This document shows positions 63,335 to 64,000 of a stretch of DNA of 64,000 nt, piece after piece; positions within the stretch are counted from its first letter, which is position 1, and every line of letters starts with the position of its first letter. Source of the stretch: Neoarius graeffei (taxonomy: Eukaryota > Chordata > Actinopteri > Siluriformes > Ariidae); NCBI RefSeq assembly GCF_027579695.1, contig NC_083579.1, positions 71,172,871 to 71,236,870 on the forward strand. Reading direction: 5' to 3'. A program made the position numbers and the translations under genes. Below the pieces are notes generated by a model. It saw nothing but the letters and a program-made list of their open reading frames with translations. It was not told where the DNA came from and made no database searches.

Positions 63335-64000
63335 AGTCCTCTATACAGAATTCCCTAGATAGTGAGTAGGGAGTAGTGAATGAGAGTGATTTTGGACACA
63401 GCCTTAGTCTTTTTTTTTTTCTTAGTTGTGGGCTTAATACAGGTTTATTCCAAACAAACTTGCACTCTTCTAGAGATACGGCTCGGCTTTTCCATTACAT
63501 ATAAAATTTAGGCTCCACTCCAGCATCTAATCAGACTTGATATTGGGCAGCCTGTGTACCATCAGGCTGAAATAAACCTCTTTAGTTTGAGCTCACTGAA
63601 GGTTATTTTAGCAGGGGATTATTCAAAAGAGGTATTGGGACTCCCTTCAGCCTTTACTTCAACACAAAACTCGATTTGCAATTGAATAGAGTCAAAAAGA
63701 GGCTGGGAACAACCAACGTGGAAGGAATCCGAGTTTGCTGTTGATTTATGAATTGAATGCAGAACAACGCAGCATTTTTATTTATTTTTTTCATCATGCG
63801 TTAGTTAGCCACGGGAGCTCAACACGCCACGCCGCCTGAAACATAGCTCCCTTCAGTCGCTTACCAGCTGACAGCACTTTCACTTTGGCGGGTTTTTTTC
63901 CCCCTGACCCCTGTATTATTGATACTGTCCGATGTGCCCGGGGACGGTCAGGGCTCTGAGCCTGCCTGCCTGCCTCCCCTGTGGTTGTTTCAGCCCTTAA
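63335..64000. other. TRAPPC12 intron 2, right edge
   Basis: No repeat of the window recurs here, and the composition at 63530-64000 is balanced (GATATTGGGCAGCCTG, CCAGCTGACAGCACTT). A conserved non-coding segment is possible but unproven. No TRAPPC12 exon was recognised. Confidence 0.35.

Overview
The window looks like ray-finned fish (teleost) nuclear DNA. It has spliced vertebrate genes with very large introns, dense Tc1/mariner, hAT, Harbinger-like and TTAA-target DNA transposons, L2/CR1-like LINE fragments and a tRNA-derived SINE family typical of fish. The SINE type and Tc1 load would suit an otophysan such as a catfish, but species is only a guess. No prokaryotic or viral gene set, rRNA, functional tRNA or CRISPR array was recognised.

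Two host genes stand head to head. On the minus strand are the first three coding exons of EIPR1 (TSSC1): exon 1 at 43385-43426, exon 2 at 37942-38025 and exon 3 at 14833-14965, all in phase. The rest of the gene lies off the left edge. On the plus strand, TRAPPC12 has a probable non-coding exon 1 ending at 43806 and a large first coding exon at 58608-59822; later exons lie off the right edge. Both start from a promoter of less than 400 bp around 43.43-43.81 kb with an NRF1-type palindrome. Human EIPR1 and TRAPPC12 have the same head-to-head order, which supports both calls. EIPR1 handles EARP/dense-core vesicle traffic and TRAPPC12 is a TRAPPIII tethering subunit, so both products act in membrane trafficking.

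Almost everything else is intron filled with mobile DNA. From left to right: tandem-repeat/hairpin elements (1-5 kb); inverted-repeat elements (5.1-6.5 kb); a CR1-like LINE ORF1 split by a Harbinger-like element (7.2-9.1 kb); hAT and Tc1 pieces (9.8-11.2 kb); two TTAA-target THAP elements (11.66-14.46 kb); a near-complete Tc1 element beside EIPR1 exon 3 (15.0-16.6 kb); a 2.75-kb TG-rich minisatellite (19.5-22.3 kb); a tandem-repeat element broken by Tc1, hAT-like and LINE insertions (23.5-28.8 kb); further repeats, LINE and Tc1 copies (29-42 kb); the clean promoter island; a set of nested insertions that split one SINE over 4 kb (46.2-50.2 kb); a Passport-like Tc1 copy with an intact frame (50.9-52.5 kb); another nested Tc1/TIR/LINE/hAT stack (53.2-56.5 kb); and hAT, SINE, helicase-bearing and SWIM/YqaJ-type elements in TRAPPC12 intron 2 (60.5-63.3 kb).

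The most unusual theme is that many non-autonomous terminal-inverted-repeat elements keep only a promoter-like end plus the first coding exon of a transposon protein, often ending at a good splice donor. The retained exons encode a THAP finger, a SWIM/YqaJ-type N-terminus, a MADF start, a RecQ-like Walker A segment, a Harbinger-like N-terminus or a 30-residue acidic peptide. YY1-like GCCAT/ATGGC motifs recur close to these exons. Target-site duplications could be read for many elements, which orders the insertions.
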